The notes under the pieces: model-generated
Seen by the model: only the letters and a program-made list of their open reading frames with translations
What the model was told of the DNA's origin: nothing
The model's database searches: none
In this document: one piece after another, positions 35,493 to 46,000 of the stretch
How the letters are laid out: the number at the start of each line of letters is the position of its first letter
Numbering within the stretch: position 1 is the first letter of the stretch
Position numbers and translations under genes: made by a program
From: Oscillospiraceae bacterium
GTDB lineage: Bacteria > Bacillota > Clostridia > Oscillospirales > Oscillospiraceae
DNA length: 64,000 nucleotides
Assembly (NCBI GenBank): GCA_020025175.1
Contig: JAHHSM010000003.1
Location: forward strand, 1-64,000
Direction of reading: 5' to 3'

Positions 35493-35538
35493 TTTACATA
35501 CGATTTACATTGTCAATTATTTTAAAGCATGTTAAAAT
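35493..35538 (+). promoter_or_regulatory. Promoter of the c-di-GMP hybrid enzyme with PHO-like direct repeat
   Basis: -35 TTGTCA (35510-35515), 17-bp spacer, -10 TAAAAT (35533-35538). Two TTTACA hexamers (35493-35498 and 35504-35509), spaced 11 bp start to start, end directly at the -35. This is the same hexamer, spacing and orientation relative to transcription as in the PHO region at 4138-4202. Activator control by the PhoB of this window is inferred. Confidence 0.55.
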
Positions 35539-35574
35539 AAAATCCAATCTTTCACAATGGAGGAATCTGCCCCT

Positions 35575-38500
35575 ATGGTAAATCGTGATACTTTGCTGCT
35601 GGCCTGTGGTACCAGCGAAAGCCGTGCGGTATTGTGCACAATTTTTGAAAATTCATTTAACCTTTTGGAGGCATCAAATATCCGGCAAACAAAGCTGCTG
35701 CTTGGTCAGAATCACGGCTGCATTGCCGCCGTCATCTTTGATGTAGTTAATTTTGAAGATTCCTCTCTTGATGATCTGGGCCAGATTACAAAAAATAAGG
35801 CTTTTTCTGATATTCCGATTCTTGTAATCACCTCTTGCAGCTCTGCATCGACACATGAACATTTATTTGATCTGGGCGTTTCGGATATTATTACCGCCCC
35901 CTATTCTCCCACTATTCTTCGCCACCGCATCCTGTCCCTTACCGATTTGAGCATTCATAAATTGCATCTGAATGAATTGGTGCAGGAACAATCCAACATT
36001 CTGCGGTGCTCCAACGATGCAATGGTAGATGCATTGTGTTCCATTATCGAACATCGCAACGCAGAATCGGGGCAGCATGTTCTGCGGATTCGGCGTTTTA
36101 CCAAAATTCTGCTGACGGAAGTAGCCCGCAGCTGCCCGGAATATAACCTTGACGAGGAAACCATTCAAATGATATCCAGCGCCTCATCTCTCCATGATAT
36201 CGGGAAAATTTCCATTTCAGATAGCATTCTCGCAAAACCCGATGCTCTCACGGTGGAAGAACAAATGCAAATGCAGACACATACCATCGCCGGCTGCTGT
36301 ATTCTGGAATCACTTGCCGGCTGCACCAGTCAAGAATACCTTCGCTACGCTATGAACATCTGCCGTTATCACCACGAACGCTGGGATGGCCGCGGATACC
36401 CCGAAGGACTTTCCGGAGAGGATATTCCCATTTGTGCGCAAGTTGTCGGTTTGGCTGACGTATACGATGCCTTAACAAATAAACGTGTTTATAAAGAAGC
36501 CTTCTCTTGCGAACAATCGGCTAATATGATTCTAAATGGTGAATGCGGTGTCTTTTCTCCTAAACTTCTGGAGTGTTTTAAGCAGATAACGCACCAATTC
36601 GCCGAATTGGCGCAGGAATATATCGACAGCTGTGATTTAAAGGCTGATTCTTCCTTGTCTCCGCTCCCACCCCCATCCCCACCATCGGGAACGGACTCCC
36701 TCCATCTCATTCAGGCAAAATATCACGCCATTCTTCACTATATGGATGCTACCGTCCTGGAGCTGGATTTAGAAAAATCTACCTACCATCTTCTTTACAA
36801 TCCGGACCCCAACCTTATTTTATTAAATTCTGCCACTTCTTTTGATGAGCTTTTCCAAACTATCCTACAAAATATGATCACCGAAGAAGATAGCGCGCTG
36901 TTTAAAGACATATGCTATAACAAGATCCCCCTCTTTCTGCAGGCAAATCTGCGCCGCCAGCTCCACTATCTGCATATCAAAAATTCTACGAACAGCGACC
37001 CCATTCTTTACCGAATCACCTTGCTGCGTATTGATCCTCATCTCTCTTCTCACAAGGGGATCACGGTCATCTGCGAGCAGATTTCCACTGAAAATTCCAT
37101 ATTTACACCAAAGCTCAACAAAAACAACCTGCATCTTGATACACTTTCAAGCCTGACCAACAGCCTTTATTCTATCCGCAATGATCGCTTTCTGACTCTG
37201 CACCGCTGCGGGCAAAACCTCTTGCCACTGCTTGGCTACACTACAGAAACACTTGCGCAGACACACCAGAACAGAATGATTGAGCTGGTTCATCCCGATG
37301 ACCGGCAGCCACTTTTGAAATCCATTGCCGATCAGCTTTCCTTTGGTTTGGATCTGGTAAATGAGTTTCGGATACAGCACAAAGACGGTCATTATATCTG
37401 GGTGCTCGGAAAAGGCCGCCTTTACGTCGCACCCGACGGTAAGGAATATATTTACAGTCTTTTGATCGATATTTCCGTCAGTAAAATTGCAGAAGAAGTT
37501 CTTCAGCAAACACTGCAGCGGCAGGCAGTCATCCTTTCACAAACTGAAAATGTCATCTTCGAATGTGATATGGCCGGAAAAGAAGCATTTTTTTCTGAAA
37601 ACTGGGAAAAAATTTTCGGCTATTCTCCCTTTACGCACAATATTATGGAGCACATTACCACAGATTCCCATCATTTTCATCCGGATGATGTATCAAAAGT
37701 CCTCGCAGCGTTCAATGCACTGCAAAACGGCTCTGATTATCAAGAGGTAGAGACTCGTATCGCAAAAGCAGATGGACGTTATCTGTGGTGTCAAGGGCGC
37801 ATCACTGTGCAATATGATTCCTCCGGAAATCCAGAGAAAATGGTCGGTGTGATTGTCAATATTGATGAGAAAAAACGTGCGGCACAGGCCCTTCAAAGCC
37901 GTGCAGAGCGGGATGGACTCACCAATCTTCTAAACAAAGATACCGGAGAAAGCCATATTGAGGACTATTTGCACACAGCAAACAGAAATACGACTTCCGC
38001 CTTGCTCATAATTGATCTTGATAACTTTAAGCAGGTGAACGATCAATACGGCCATATGTTTGGCGATATCATCCTTTCGCGTGCCGCAAAAGAAATCCAA
38101 AGTTTATTCCGTTCCAATGATATTATTGCCCGTATTGGTGGGGATGAATTCATTGTTTTTATGAAAAATATTCCCTCTTTGAATCTGGTCAGAAAGCGTG
38201 TAAGTACACTTATCAGCACATTTAATACAACTTTGCATGCGCAGGTTCCTGAAGCAAACCTCGGCTGCTCTGTGGGTGTTGCAATCTTTCCAACACATGG
38301 CAGCAGCTATGAAGATCTGTTTCTTCGTGCAGATCAGGCGCTTTATCAAATCAAAGCACAGGGAAAGCATGACTATAATTTTTATGATGGCAGCGGCTCG
38401 GTAATACGAAACCACCGCGAACACGCAATCGCCACAACACCGATTGATTCCGACAGCAGACGCATCTTTACCGCTAATAATTTGATGCAATACACATTCC

Positions 38501-39312
38501 AGCAGCTATATGAATCCAACAACCTTGAAGATGCCATTACCAATCTGCTCACCCTGATTGGGCAGCGGATGAATGTGAGCCGTGTGTATATCTTTGAAAA
38601 CAGTTCCGATAACACGCACTGCTCAAATACCTTCGAATGGTGCAACGTTGGAATCACACCGGAAATTCAAAACCTGCAAAACCTCAGCTACAGCGTTCAT
38701 TTAATCGGCTATGAAAAGAATTTCAACGATCAGGGAATTTTTTATTGTGATGACATCTCCAAATTGCCGTCAGAGCAGTATGATGTGCTTGCACCACAGG
38801 GCATCAAGTCCATGCTGCAATGTTCTATCCGGGATAACGGTATGTTCCGCGGTTTTGTCGGCTTTGATGATTGTTCGGTCAATCGTCTGTGGACGCAGGA
38901 TCAAATTAATTCTCTTGCCTTTTTTTCCGAAATACTTTCAACCTTTCTTTTGAAAAAACGCGCACAAGACGAAACGGCACGGCGTGCCGAAAATCTATCC
39001 AGCGTTCTGGAAAATCAGCAGGCTTGGATTTATGTGATCGATCCCCAAACGCATCAGATTATATTTTTAAACGAAAAAACCAAGTCTATTGCGCCCGATG
39101 CAGCAGTCGGGCAGCAATGCTTCAAGTGTTTGATGGGGCTGGACGAGCAGTGTGCCGATTGTCCCACACGAAATATGGAGCATGGAAATAATGAACGGCC
39201 AATCTACAATGCAAATCTGCATTTGAGCGTGCTTTCAGCCGCTACCTCCATTCAATGGGACGGAAAAGATGCATATTTGATTACTTGCCGCGAAAACAAC
39301 CCCAACAGATGA
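35575..39312 (+). CDS. REC-HD-GYP-PAS-PAS-GGDEF-GAF-PAS hybrid c-di-GMP enzyme
   Basis: A 1245-residue soluble signalling protein. In order: a receiver-like domain (about 8-125; Asp kept in IFDVVNF, but the usual Lys-Pro reads Ala-Pro, ITAPYSP); HD-GYP phosphodiesterase (about 150-345; HDIGK near 207, HHERWDGRGYP near 265); a Pro-rich linker; two PAS/PAC domains (about 535-635, 650-775); GGDEF diguanylate cyclase (about 785-945; ARIGGDEF near 857); GAF (about 975-1130); and a C-terminal PAS-like domain with a four-Cys cluster (CFKC...CADC near 1181). Both opposing c-di-GMP activities look intact. Start 35575 has GGAGG upstream; the ATG at 35557 overlaps that site. Control is probably by the PAS/GAF/Cys sensors and the PHO-like promoter. 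Confidence 0.9.
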   Translation: MVNRDTLLLACGTSESRAVLCTIFENSFNLLEASNIRQTKLLLGQNHGCIAAVIFDVVNFEDSSLDDLGQITKNKAFSDIPILVITSCSSASTHEHLFDLGVSDIITAPYSPTILRHRILSLTDLSIHKLHLNELVQEQSNILRCSNDAMVDALCSIIEHRNAESGQHVLRIRRFTKILLTEVARSCPEYNLDEETIQMISSASSLHDIGKISISDSILAKPDALTVEEQMQMQTHTIAGCCILESLAGCTSQEYLRYAMNICRYHHERWDGRGYPEGLSGEDIPICAQVVGLADVYDALTNKRVYKEAFSCEQSANMILNGECGVFSPKLLECFKQITHQFAELAQEYIDSCDLKADSSLSPLPPPSPPSGTDSLHLIQAKYHAILHYMDATVLELDLEKSTYHLLYNPDPNLILLNSATSFDELFQTILQNMITEEDSALFKDICYNKIPLFLQANLRRQLHYLHIKNSTNSDPILYRITLLRIDPHLSSHKGITVICEQISTENSIFTPKLNKNNLHLDTLSSLTNSLYSIRNDRFLTLHRCGQNLLPLLGYTTETLAQTHQNRMIELVHPDDRQPLLKSIADQLSFGLDLVNEFRIQHKDGHYIWVLGKGRLYVAPDGKEYIYSLLIDISVSKIAEEVLQQTLQRQAVILSQTENVIFECDMAGKEAFFSENWEKIFGYSPFTHNIMEHITTDSHHFHPDDVSKVLAAFNALQNGSDYQEVETRIAKADGRYLWCQGRITVQYDSSGNPEKMVGVIVNIDEKKRAAQALQSRAERDGLTNLLNKDTGESHIEDYLHTANRNTTSALLIIDLDNFKQVNDQYGHMFGDIILSRAAKEIQSLFRSNDIIARIGGDEFIVFMKNIPSLNLVRKRVSTLISTFNTTLHAQVPEANLGCSVGVAIFPTHGSSYEDLFLRADQALYQIKAQGKHDYNFYDGSGSVIRNHREHAIATTPIDSDSRRIFTANNLMQYTFQQLYESNNLEDAITNLLTLIGQRMNVSRVYIFENSSDNTHCSNTFEWCNVGITPEIQNLQNLSYSVHLIGYEKNFNDQGIFYCDDISKLPSEQYDVLAPQGIKSMLQCSIRDNGMFRGFVGFDDCSVNRLWTQDQINSLAFFSEILSTFLLKKRAQDETARRAENLSSVLENQQAWIYVIDPQTHQIIFLNEKTKSIAPDAAVGQQCFKCLMGLDEQCADCPTRNMEHGNNERPIYNANLHLSVLSAATSIQWDGKDAYLITCRENNPNR

Positions 39313-39355
39313 AAAAACTCCCTTCGAAAGCCCATGCTTTCGAAGGGAGTTTTTA
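39313..39355. terminator. Bidirectional terminator between the c-di-GMP enzyme and the SLH gene
   Basis: An 18-bp-class stem (AAAACTCCCTTCGAAAG / CTTTCGAAGGGAGTTTT) with a 6-nt loop, flanked by A and T runs and placed between converging genes. Confidence 0.9.
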
Positions 39356-39410
39356 CTTTTTCCATGCTGTTTCAAACGCAAAATGTTGTGTGCAGATTCC
39401 GCATTACAAC

Positions 39411-42400
39411 TTATTGTGTCAGCATTCTATGCAAAATTACAGCAACTTCCGCACGGGTGATCTGCTTACCCGGATTTAATTTACCCGCTCTGTCGCCACT
39501 GATCATACCCATTCTAATCATGGAAGCCATCGAATCCCGTGCATAACCCGAAACCTGCTTTCCATCTGGATATGTATCCAAAACCGAGGTGGGCACACTG
39601 CTTACACTCCAGCCTGCTGCCCTCATAGCACGCTCCAAAATCACGATGGTATCCTGGCGCGAAATTGATTTATCCGGATAAAAGTAACCATCGCTGCTTC
39701 CGTTGATGATTCCCAGCTCCTTCGCTGTCATAATCGCCGAAGCATAAATGCTGTCAGCAGATACATCCCGGAATCCGGAGCCGCCGCGTGTCTCAAAATT
39801 AAACAGTCTGCAAATCATCAGCACAAAGCTTGCGCGCGTCGTATTTCGGCCCGGACCATATTGGGTATCGCTGTAGCCCTTTACCACACCTCTATTATAC
39901 AGGAACTCAATAGACGGTGCCGCCCAGCCATAATTCCCCAGATCCGTAAAATGCTTTGTAAGATATCTGTCGGCAATTTGAATCTGGATCGAGCCTTCAA
40001 GCCGATTGCCCTTTGTATCTACCGCAGTATAGGTAACGGGGATTGTTCCCTGAAATCCTGCCTTTGCAACAAAAGAGATATTGTCAATTGCAGGAGAAGA
40101 TGCAGCATAGTAGCGTGTATTTGTGGTCACCGTTTTCTCCTGATTGGCTTGCTTATCGTTCAGCAACAGTTTTCCATAAACAGAGCTGGGAACGGTCTTA
40201 AACTCAATATAAGAGAGTGAATATGGCAGTCCGTCTGCGCATGCATTTTGAAAATTGTAAGCAGAGAACTGAATAGGCACGGAGCTGCCGGTCATGGAAA
40301 TTTTACCGGTCGTACGCTCAGAGATCTCAATGCTAATGCTGCCGTCAAAGCTTTTTCCACCGGTACTTCGACCACTGTATTCAATGTTAATCGTTCCAAC
40401 ATAGTCCTTATTGGCAACAAATGAAACATCATCCAACAGCTGAGAGTTTCCACTGCGATAATAATTCGTATAGCTGCCTACAGAGGGACCTGTCCCTCTG
40501 CCTGCATCGTAACGATAATACAGTGTTCCGTATTTACCGGAAGGCAGTGTAAAGCGGACGTAATCCAAATTATCCCCCGTAAAGGAACGACAGACACGAT
40601 TAAAATCTTCTGCATTAAAGCGGACTGCGCTGCCGCCCTTGGTTGCATAGGATATGGTTTCATCCCAGGTGCCGGCGTGCACCTGCACCTCCACAGCTCC
40701 GCTGTATTTGCCGCCCTTTGCATCATAACCGTTGAACGGAATCGTTACCGTGCCTTCAAATTTGCGTTCCGGCACAAAAGTGATATTGGACAAACTGCTG
40801 GTGGTATATCTCGTTGTTTCAGAAACTTCACTGCCCGGACGGCTGCTGCTGCTGTAATTATAATACAGCGTGCCTTTACGGGATGCCGGCAACTCAAAGC
40901 GGATATAATCCAAACTTGCGCCGGTATTTGCCAGACAGGATTCGTTGAAATCCAAACCGTTGAAATCCACAGGTCTACCCGCTGTTGTGGAATATCGCAC
41001 CGTGCCTGCTTTACCGTTTACACGAACTGTGACACTGCCCTCAAACCGTTCTCCCGTGGCTCCATAGCCTGTATAAGGAATTTTCACCGTACCGTTATAA
41101 TCACTTGCAGGTACAAAATCAATGGAAGATATCCACGGGCTGGAATTGCGGAAATAGCGGGTATTTTCAGAAATCAGACCGCCGTTATTGCCGCTGCTGC
41201 TATATTTATAATAGAGTCTGCCCTGAGATGACTTTGGCTGCGTCAGATAAATATAGTTCAGACTCGTTCCCGTAGCTGCACGACAGATGCGCTGGAAATC
41301 CTCCTCATCAAAGCGCACTGTGCTTCCGCCCGAAACACGGTACTCAATATCATCCGCACCCGGACGACCGCCCTTGTAGACCGTGATGGTAATTTTCCCG
41401 GAATAGGATGCACCGGAACTGTCCGTTCCGTAATAGGGAATCGTCACCACACCGGTAAAATCCTTTGCAGGCAGGAAGGACACATTTTCAAGCAGCATGC
41501 TGCCTCCGGATACATAATACTCTGTATTGGTGGTCACACGCTGAGAATACTGTCCCGTTGTGCTGTAGTTATAATAAAGCACACCCTGATTTTCAGAAGG
41601 CAGCTGGAATGTCACGTGACGCAAAACCCTGCCTGTCTTGATATTGCAAACATTGACAAAGTCCTCCACGCCCATGGGCACCAGACGATTTTCTGCCGTA
41701 TTATAGGCAACATCGCCGGAGTTTTCCACAGAAACACGGATCGTACCGATAAATGTTTTGCCGTCACCCTGCCCGGAATAGGAAATTACCGCCGTTCCTC
41801 CAAAATCACTGGCAGGAACAAATACCACATCACTCAGCTTTTTCTGGCTGGGTGTTGCATTGACGTAGTAGCGATCCAACCCACCGACTCCGTTTCCGGG
41901 AACATCGGGAGAACTATATCCATAATAGAGGATACCCTGTTCTGTCGGAACAGAAAGTCCTGACACGAAATCCAGCTTCGCATCAATCTGCTCATATGCT
42001 TTAGAATTGAGGTCACTGATAATATCTGAAAATGCAAAAGCTTCACCCACGCGCATATTGCCCGTTACAGCGGATGCCACATCCTCTTCAACGGTAACAG
42101 TACATGTGGCACTGTAACTCCCGGCAGTAGCGGTAATCTCAGCTCTTCCGGAATTATATGCGGAAATTTTACCTTCCTTCACACCCGCAACAGAAATATT
42201 GTTGCTTCTCCACACAATATTCTTTCCTTTGGCAAGGCCAAAACTTCCCGTCGTCAATGTATCGCTTTTCCCCACCAGCAGGGACATCGTATTCTTCATA
42301 CGAATGCCGGATACTTCTACCGTCAGCGGATTTGATTTTTTTGTTCCGTCCGTCGTTTCAGCCCAAACTGATGTAGATCCGGGGCCGACGGCTGTTACAA

Positions 42401-42974
42401 GGGCAGTCGTTTCATCAACCGCACTCACAGTGACAACCTCTGTGTCATCGCTGACCCACTTCAGCGCCCTGTTATCTGCTGTGTCCGGATTGACTTTGGC
42501 ATTTAGTTTCAATGCCTGGGCGCCAACTTCTCGAATCAGATCGCCGTTGGCCGTAACCACGATGTTTTGAACCAACACCGGCTCTTGCACCGTGATTTTG
42601 CAAGTCCCTTCAAACTCCTTTTTGTCAGGCGGCTGGCTTTCATCGGTATAAATCGCTTTGACGACGATATCCTGTCCCGCCGCTTTGGCGATGGCTTTCA
42701 CCTCGCCCGTATCCTGGTTTTCCTGAATCTCAAGCTTCTGAGGCTCTGTCGATTCATAGCGCACTTTCGCGCCGGCAACCGGCTGACCGTCCGCCGTGTT
42801 GGTCACAACGGTGCTCAGCGTTGTGAACGCACCGACTTTCAAAGTGGTCTGCGCCGCCGTCACCGTGACTGTGAACCCCGCTCCCGGATCTGCAAATGCA
42901 GTCGGCATCATCATAAGGATCATGCTGAATGCCAGCGCCAAGGAAGTCAGGCGTTTATATATGCTTTCTTTCAT
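39411..42974 (-). CDS. SLH-domain surface protein with Ig-like domains and six ~115-residue repeats
   Basis: A 1187-residue secreted protein. Signal peptide of about 30 residues ending AFADPG; about three Ig-like/BIG2-type domains (to about 300; e.g. ITATAGSYSATCTVTVEED); six tandem repeats of about 115 residues; then three SLH domains (about the last 170 residues; FTDLGNYGWAAPSIEFL, FRDVSADSIYASAIM, LNPGKQITRAEVAVILHRML) that anchor it to secondary cell-wall polymer. AAGGAG lies 8 nt before ATG 42974. A terminator separates it from the upstream SLH gene by only a few bases. It may be an S-layer or adhesion protein; the repeat family is not one I recognise. Confidence 0.88.
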   Translation of the reverse strand: MKESIYKRLTSLALAFSMILMMMPTAFADPGAGFTVTVTAAQTTLKVGAFTTLSTVVTNTADGQPVAGAKVRYESTEPQKLEIQENQDTGEVKAIAKAAGQDIVVKAIYTDESQPPDKKEFEGTCKITVQEPVLVQNIVVTANGDLIREVGAQALKLNAKVNPDTADNRALKWVSDDTEVVTVSAVDETTALVTAVGPGSTSVWAETTDGTKKSNPLTVEVSGIRMKNTMSLLVGKSDTLTTGSFGLAKGKNIVWRSNNISVAGVKEGKISAYNSGRAEITATAGSYSATCTVTVEEDVASAVTGNMRVGEAFAFSDIISDLNSKAYEQIDAKLDFVSGLSVPTEQGILYYGYSSPDVPGNGVGGLDRYYVNATPSQKKLSDVVFVPASDFGGTAVISYSGQGDGKTFIGTIRVSVENSGDVAYNTAENRLVPMGVEDFVNVCNIKTGRVLRHVTFQLPSENQGVLYYNYSTTGQYSQRVTTNTEYYVSGGSMLLENVSFLPAKDFTGVVTIPYYGTDSSGASYSGKITITVYKGGRPGADDIEYRVSGGSTVRFDEEDFQRICRAATGTSLNYIYLTQPKSSQGRLYYKYSSSGNNGGLISENTRYFRNSSPWISSIDFVPASDYNGTVKIPYTGYGATGERFEGSVTVRVNGKAGTVRYSTTAGRPVDFNGLDFNESCLANTGASLDYIRFELPASRKGTLYYNYSSSSRPGSEVSETTRYTTSSLSNITFVPERKFEGTVTIPFNGYDAKGGKYSGAVEVQVHAGTWDETISYATKGGSAVRFNAEDFNRVCRSFTGDNLDYVRFTLPSGKYGTLYYRYDAGRGTGPSVGSYTNYYRSGNSQLLDDVSFVANKDYVGTINIEYSGRSTGGKSFDGSISIEISERTTGKISMTGSSVPIQFSAYNFQNACADGLPYSLSYIEFKTVPSSVYGKLLLNDKQANQEKTVTTNTRYYAASSPAIDNISFVAKAGFQGTIPVTYTAVDTKGNRLEGSIQIQIADRYLTKHFTDLGNYGWAAPSIEFLYNRGVVKGYSDTQYGPGRNTTRASFVLMICRLFNFETRGGSGFRDVSADSIYASAIMTAKELGIINGSSDGYFYPDKSISRQDTIVILERAMRAAGWSVSSVPTSVLDTYPDGKQVSGYARDSMASMIRMGMISGDRAGKLNPGKQITRAEVAVILHRMLTQ
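39990..42062 (-). repeat. Coding region of six tandem ~115-residue repeats
   Basis: Each unit follows a shared pattern: V.Y....G..V.F...DF...C...TG..LDYI.F.LP....GTLYYNYSS, then T.YY..S...L..VSFVPA.DF.GTV.IPY.G....G..Y.G.V.I.V. Repeats 2 to 5 are the best conserved; the first and last are more divergent, as expected for a fold grown by internal duplication. Confidence 0.8.
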
Positions 42975-42998
42975 ACACCGCACTCCTTTTTATACGGG

Positions 42999-43029
42999 AA
43001 AAGAGGCGGGCGGCATGCCCGCCTCTTTT
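42999..43029 (-). terminator. Terminator between the two SLH genes
   Basis: AAAAGAGGCGGGC / GCCCGCCTCTTTT, 13-bp stem and 5-nt loop, with the TTTT of the 3' arm. It lies just past the 1614-residue SLH gene and just before the ribosome site of the 1187-residue one. Confidence 0.85.
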
Positions 43030-43048
43030 GTTTTTGGTTTGCTTTTGT

Positions 43049-46000
43049 TTAATTCGTGCTGCCGGTCCACTCATATTTGAATGCCGGCTCCTCATTGTCC
43101 ACATTGAGGGGTTTTGCATAGAATGTGAACGTCAGTTTCTTGCCGTTTGTATTACTGTAGGAGTCACCAATGGTACCATCTTTAAAGAAAATCACGACGT
43201 TGCCCACCTTGGTATTCTTAAAGGGAATCGTGATGGTTTGTCCTGAAACATCAATCTGTCCATTAACAATACCAAGCGGATCGGCGATCTGAGCCTTGAT
43301 ATTTTGCCCGGTCAGCATCTCCTTCTGACGCACACCATCCTTATAATAAACACGGTAGGGTGTTTTATCAAAGGTAATGGTCACTGTGCCGTCAAAGAAG
43401 TAATTTCTCGCATTTTTCAAGACCTCCTCTGTAAGTCCAACGTCAGCTCCGTCTTTTGTTTTGCTGATTTTGGTGAAGTTGGTGTAACAGCCTGTGACCT
43501 CGGGAGGCGCATTATCCACCAAGTGGACTGCACCGATAGCCTTAAAGCTTTGTCTGGTGCCCATGGGATGCTTTGCTGTAGCGATGCAGTAATACTGCGT
43601 CAATTCAGACATATTTTGAAATGTAAGCGTATTGGGCTTATCTCCCTCTGTCTTCAATTCACCGCGGTCTGTCAAATAGCTTGTACCGGTAGAAAGCTGA
43701 ATAAAGGTCAGCACATCCTGATAGATCCTATCATTCGCATATTCATCAAAGATAGAGTAGCTGTTTTGACCGCTGGTCAAATCTTTCTCCATCGCATCGA
43801 TGACTTTGAAGTTTGCCCAGTCAGCGTGCGAATCATAGTCCCCCTTTTTCTCAGGCTTCACATAGTCTGCAAATTTCTTGCCCATAAGGGTGCCATCAAC
43901 GGATGTACCGGGAATTAAGATCCAGTCGACCTCTGCTTCTGTAGAAGTTTTCAGCTGTACCGTAGGACTGGTTTCTGACAAAGTAATGGCGGGTGTTGTT
44001 ACATCACCGGTCGTAAATTTATAGCAATATACATCAGAATAAGATTCCTGTGCCTCGCCGCGCAGAACAAAATATGCCACATATTTTGTCTTGGGCTGCA
44101 AATCCATCACTGCAATACTTTCCACACTGTTGTTGTAAACACCTGAGCCAACCTTGATCATGCTGGACCCCTTAAAAGTCATAATACGGTTACTGGTAGG
44201 GGTAGAAGCAAAGACCGCAGTTCCATTGCCGTCGCTCGGCAGGTTTCCCCATTCTGTCTCATCCAGATTTTTACCGCCGTCTTTCAGCACCGTGGTGACC
44301 TCACCCAATGGTGCTACTACATAATAGTAGTACGCACTGGGGCGATTCAGTGCAACACGCATTTTTACACCCGTATCACCGGGATCAAAAGTCGGATATC
44401 CCTTATCAAATTCAGGGGGCGTTGTATCCAGGAACGTATGTGTCATGCTGAAGTTCATGGGAATCGTAATGTCAGAAATCATAAGCTCCGAGGGAAACAG
44501 CTGATCGTATGTCATGCGGCTGCCCAGACGCTTGCTCATTTCCGGCAGAGATGTGGCACTGCCCGACACAGCAGTGATCTGAAGGGTAATCGGCCGATTC
44601 CAGTTGGCACTGTTTCTGTCACCGTTAATCGATGTAATTTCAATGCCGTAAACCGTATCTTTCATCTTATTCAGCGGTTCAAATGTACCGTTTTTCAAAG
44701 CATCGCTTATGCTGGCACCGATCCATTTGCCATCACCGTAGGCAATGGACGCTTCGCTGTTACCCACGCTCGTCCAGGTCTGGGTTGTCTCATCATAGGT
44801 GTGGAGCTTAAAAGTGATATCTATATCAGACCAGACAATCAAATCATACAAAACACTGTCCGGCATAGCCTCATTTGAAATAGGCTTTGCGGAGAATGTC
44901 ATCTGGCTGCTGCCGCCTGCCACAGGCGATCTTGCCAGCATGACCTGCGCAGAAATCGTGGTAAATTCCGGAAGCGGTGTAACGCCGCGCTCGCCCTTCA
45001 TGCGGTTTGCCGCAGGAGAGGTGTCTGCAAGTCCCTCCAGTCTAAACTGATAGGTCATGCCGCCGGAAAGATTCAACGCACTGTCTTTCGGATTCTTGCT
45101 GTAGGGGAAGGTCAGGATCAATTCACCCGTACCGGATTTATCCTGTTCAAACTTGACTTTTCGATAGTCAATCACCCAATCCGTGTCATTCTCGTTAAGT
45201 CTGGTGCGTTCCTTGACGGGATCTTTCTGGTCCTTTTCATAAAGCTTGAAGTACTCACGCATCATGGCTGTCCAGTCATCTTCGGAAATTGCACCTGTCC
45301 GATAGGACTCATAGATATTTAAAAATACTTCATAATCTGATTTACCATCCTGATTTCTGTCCTTCATGCCCTGAACATTCTCAGAGAACACAAGATTGAT
45401 GGACGTATCGGGATAGGGCATAACCTTGCCGCCGCTGGTACCGTCGTGGGTAAACTCCTGCTTTGCAGTGGGCGGCTCATTATCCATTGTCGAAACAGGG
45501 AAGGGCAGCGCAATTGTATCTTTATCATAAACGCAGTAGTTGCCCGTCTTATCCTTTGCCATATAGTATACATCATACGCCGTCTGTGGTTCCAGACCGC
45601 TGATCGTAACCTTTACATCTGTTGATGCTTTGCCTGCATTACTGGAGCCTTTTCTGAGCGCATTGATACCAGATTCGATCTGTGCCATACCCTCCTCTGA
45701 GGTATCCTGAACACCTTCAAGGTAGAACTGCGTGCCGCTCTTTACGACAGCCCAGTAAAATGTACCCGGTTCATTGAGCGCATAGGTCAATGTAACAGAT
45801 CTTGTGCTCACATCGGACAAGCTGAGATGCTGGATTTTAGGGGGTGTGCGGTCCAGCGTTTTCACTGTCACCTTTTTCACAGCGGAGCTCTTGGTGCCAT
45901 CAGCGTCGGTCAGCCACAAGTACAGGTCATAATCCTTTTCCTCTTCCAGATGGACCGTATTGACCTTCGGAATCAAATAAGGTGTGTTTTTCTGCAGATC

